A program made the position numbers and the translations under genes. From assembly GCA_958449275.1 (NCBI GenBank), contig CAUDHE010000097.1, positions 1 through 8,237 of the forward strand: 8,237 nt of DNA. The letters run 5' to 3'. This document shows, in pieces, positions 6,451 to 8,237 of this stretch (the first letter of the stretch is position 1; each line of letters begins with the position of its first letter). The notes beneath the pieces were generated by a model. The model saw only the letters and a list, made by a program, of their open reading frames with translations. It was not told where the DNA came from and did no database searches. The DNA comes from an uncultured Alistipes sp. (GTDB taxonomy: Bacteria > Bacteroidota > Bacteroidia > Bacteroidales > Rikenellaceae).

Positions 6451-8237
6451 CTACTCCGCCACCGCCGCGGAATCGGCCTCGGCACGCGCCGCTTCGCGTT
6501 CGCGGCGTGATCTCTCCGCCCTTTCACGTGCCTGCGCACGAGTATCCACGGGTCCCACCTCGCGAACCTCGGGCGACTCCTCCTGCTCGCGCGCCTCGAT
6601 CAGGCCTCTGCCGAGAAGCATGGCATCCGCATCGGGCTCTGCGCCGCGGAACGCTCTGTACATGTCCATACCGGCACGACTGCCTCCGCGCGAGAGCACC
6701 TCGCGTCGGAAACGCTCGGCCGTGTCGCGGTCGAACAGATCGCCGCTCTCGACGAATGCTCGGAAAGCATCCTTGTCGAGCACCTCGGCCCATATATAAA
6801 AATAATATCCCGCCGAATATCCGCCGTCGAAAATATGGCTGAAATAGGGATAACGGTAACGCGGCGCGATCTGCGGGATAAGCCCGCGTTTCACGGTCAA
6901 CGCTTCGTGCTCGAAAGCTGCGACATCGACCGGATCGGTACTCGCGAGCGAATGGATATCCATATCCGACAGCGCCGCAGCTACCAGTTCGGTCGTGGCG
7001 AAACCTTTGTTGAACAGCGCACTGCGACGTATCTTCTCTATCATTTCATCGTTCATGACCTCTTCCGTACGATAATTCACGGCATATTGGCGCAGCATTT
7101 CGGGCGTAAAGGCCCAGTTCTCCATTATCTGCGACGGCAGCTCCACGAAATCGCCCTCCACATCGGCCAATCCGCGATAACGCACCTCGGCGAAGAGTCC
7201 GTGCAGGGCATGGCCGAATTCATGGAACAGCGTCTCGGCCTCGTCTATCGACAGCAAGGCGGGAATGCGCCCCGACGGACGGGTGAAATTGCATACGATG
7301 CTCACCACGGGTCCCACGCGACGGCCGTCGCGATAGGTCTGCTCGGTGAAATGACCGCACCATGCGCCGCCGCGCTTGCCCGCGCGAGGATGAAAATCGA
7401 AATACAACGCACCGAGCGGCGTTTCGTCGGCGTCGATCACCTCGTACACTTCGCACTCGTCATTGTAGACGGGCGCCGTCAGCGGACGGAACGTAATACC
7501 GTACAAACGGTTGGCCAAAAAGAATATGCCGCCCTTCACATTGTCGAGCGACAAATACTGACGCACCGCCTCCTCCTGTATGTCGTAATCCTCCTTGCGG
7601 ACCTTCTCGGCATAATACCACCAGTCCCACGGCTCGAACACCGCATCCTCGCCCTCGTCGCGACGCAGCATGGGAAGCATACGTTCCAATTCGCCGCGCG
7701 CACGCTCCAGCGCAGGCGTCCACACGCGATCCAACAAATCGTAAACCGCCTCGGGACTGCCGGCCATCTGGTTCGACGCGACGTAATCGGCATAAGAGTC
7801 GTAGCCGAGCATCGCCGCCTTTTCGTAACGCAGAGCCGCAATCTCGGCCGCCACAGCTTTGTTGTCGTACTCGTTATCGCGATCGCCGCGAGACACATAG
7901 GCATTGTAAATGCTGTCGCGCAGAGCACGGTTCTCGCAATAGGTCAGCAGAGGCAACATGCTCGGTTTCTGAAGCGTGAACACATACTTACCCTCGCGGC
8001 CCGACGCCTTGCCCTGCTCCAAAGCGGCCTCGCGCACAACGGCGGGAATGCCCTTCAAATCCTCGACGGCGAGTTCCATCGCAAAACCGTTGGTCTCGGC
8101 CAGCAGATTGCGCCCGAACGTGACGCCGAGACGCGACAAGCGCTCGTTTATCTCTTTCAAACGCGCCTTTTTATCGGACGGAAGCAGCGCACCGGCACGG
8201 ACGAAGCGGTCGTATATCTTCTCGGTGAGCCGCAACT
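6451..8237 (-). CDS. M3-family zinc metallopeptidase paralogue, start missing beyond window edge
   Basis: At least 594 residues are visible. The frame is still open at the right edge, so by comparison with the downstream paralogue roughly 165 N-terminal residues, including any signal peptide, are missing. Counting from the first full codon, HEFGH is at 338-342, the third zinc ligand is E365 in DFVELPSQIMENW, and HIFDGGYSAGYY (H467, Y473, Y477-478) is the substrate-binding block. Catalysis should be intact. Two features differ from the neighbour. The loop between HEFGH and the third ligand is two residues shorter and lacks the Gly-Thr-Asn segment. The C-terminus runs about 45-50 residues past the family's normal end, in a Glu/Arg/Ala-rich helix-like tail (~residues 546-594). 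The gene lies directly upstream of the second M3 gene on the same strand, consistent with tandem duplication and possible co-transcription. Location and exact peptide preference are unknown. Confidence 0.9.
   Translation of the reverse strand, partial: LRLTEKIYDRFVRAGALLPSDKKARLKEINERLSRLGVTFGRNLLAETNGFAMELAVEDLKGIPAVVREAALEQGKASGREGKYVFTLQKPSMLPLLTYCENRALRDSIYNAYVSRGDRDNEYDNKAVAAEIAALRYEKAAMLGYDSYADYVASNQMAGSPEAVYDLLDRVWTPALERARGELERMLPMLRRDEGEDAVFEPWDWWYYAEKVRKEDYDIQEEAVRQYLSLDNVKGGIFFLANRLYGITFRPLTAPVYNDECEVYEVIDADETPLGALYFDFHPRAGKRGGAWCGHFTEQTYRDGRRVGPVVSIVCNFTRPSGRIPALLSIDEAETLFHEFGHALHGLFAEVRYRGLADVEGDFVELPSQIMENWAFTPEMLRQYAVNYRTEEVMNDEMIEKIRRSALFNKGFATTELVAAALSDMDIHSLASTDPVDVAAFEHEALTVKRGLIPQIAPRYRYPYFSHIFDGGYSAGYYFYIWAEVLDKDAFRAFVESGDLFDRDTAERFRREVLSRGGSRAGMDMYRAFRGAEPDADAMLLGRGLIEAREQEESPEVREVGPVDTRAQARERAERSRREREAARAEADSAAVAE

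Noticed and set aside
1..8237. tRNA, rRNA or riboswitch
   Set aside because: The gaps between genes are short and filled by the repeats described. I saw no cloverleaf, rRNA segment or known riboswitch core.

Overview
The window looks like chromosomal DNA from a gut-type Bacteroidota bacterium, most likely a GC-rich Bacteroidales such as Alistipes or a relative (Rikenellaceae). This rests on three things. The proteins are Bacteroidota in type: a TonB-dependent outer-membrane barrel with an N-terminal carboxypeptidase-regulatory-like domain, a secreted GH43 glycosidase, and exported Dcp-like M3 peptidases. The base composition is fairly GC-rich. The short gene leaders are A/T-rich with little Shine-Dalgarno signal. 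The genus is an inference from style, not from a database match.

Layout. Positions 1-147 are non-coding and hold compact palindromes. Positions 148-3060 (+) encode a 970-residue outer-membrane beta-barrel receptor. A perfect 20-bp stem-loop at 3073-3116 separates it from the convergent minus-strand block and probably terminates transcription from both sides. Reading leftward, the minus-strand block is an M3 peptidase running off the right edge (6451 to beyond 8237), a second M3 peptidase that is a predicted lipoprotein (4199-6313), and a secreted single-domain GH43 glycosidase (3134-4108). The two M3 genes are tandem paralogues. They share the HEFGH zinc site and the C-terminal substrate-binding block, and one 43-bp stretch is identical in both at the DNA level.

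The most notable non-coding structure is a 53-bp two-hairpin repeat. It occurs once in each gap of the minus-strand block (4140-4192 and 6351-6403), in the same orientation, 45 of 53 bases identical, and 31 and 37 bases before the next start codon. It could be a dispersed intergenic repeat or an intercistronic RNA element.

How the genes may work together (inference). The receptor would move a ligand across the outer membrane. The GH43 enzyme would trim an arabinose- or xylose-containing glycan. The two M3 enzymes would cut short peptides, probably in the envelope. No SusD partner or regulator is visible, so this is not a recognisable complete polysaccharide-utilisation locus. The only candidate for something undescribed is the paired intergenic repeat. 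I see no clearly novel enzyme system, RNA gene, CRISPR array or mobile element.
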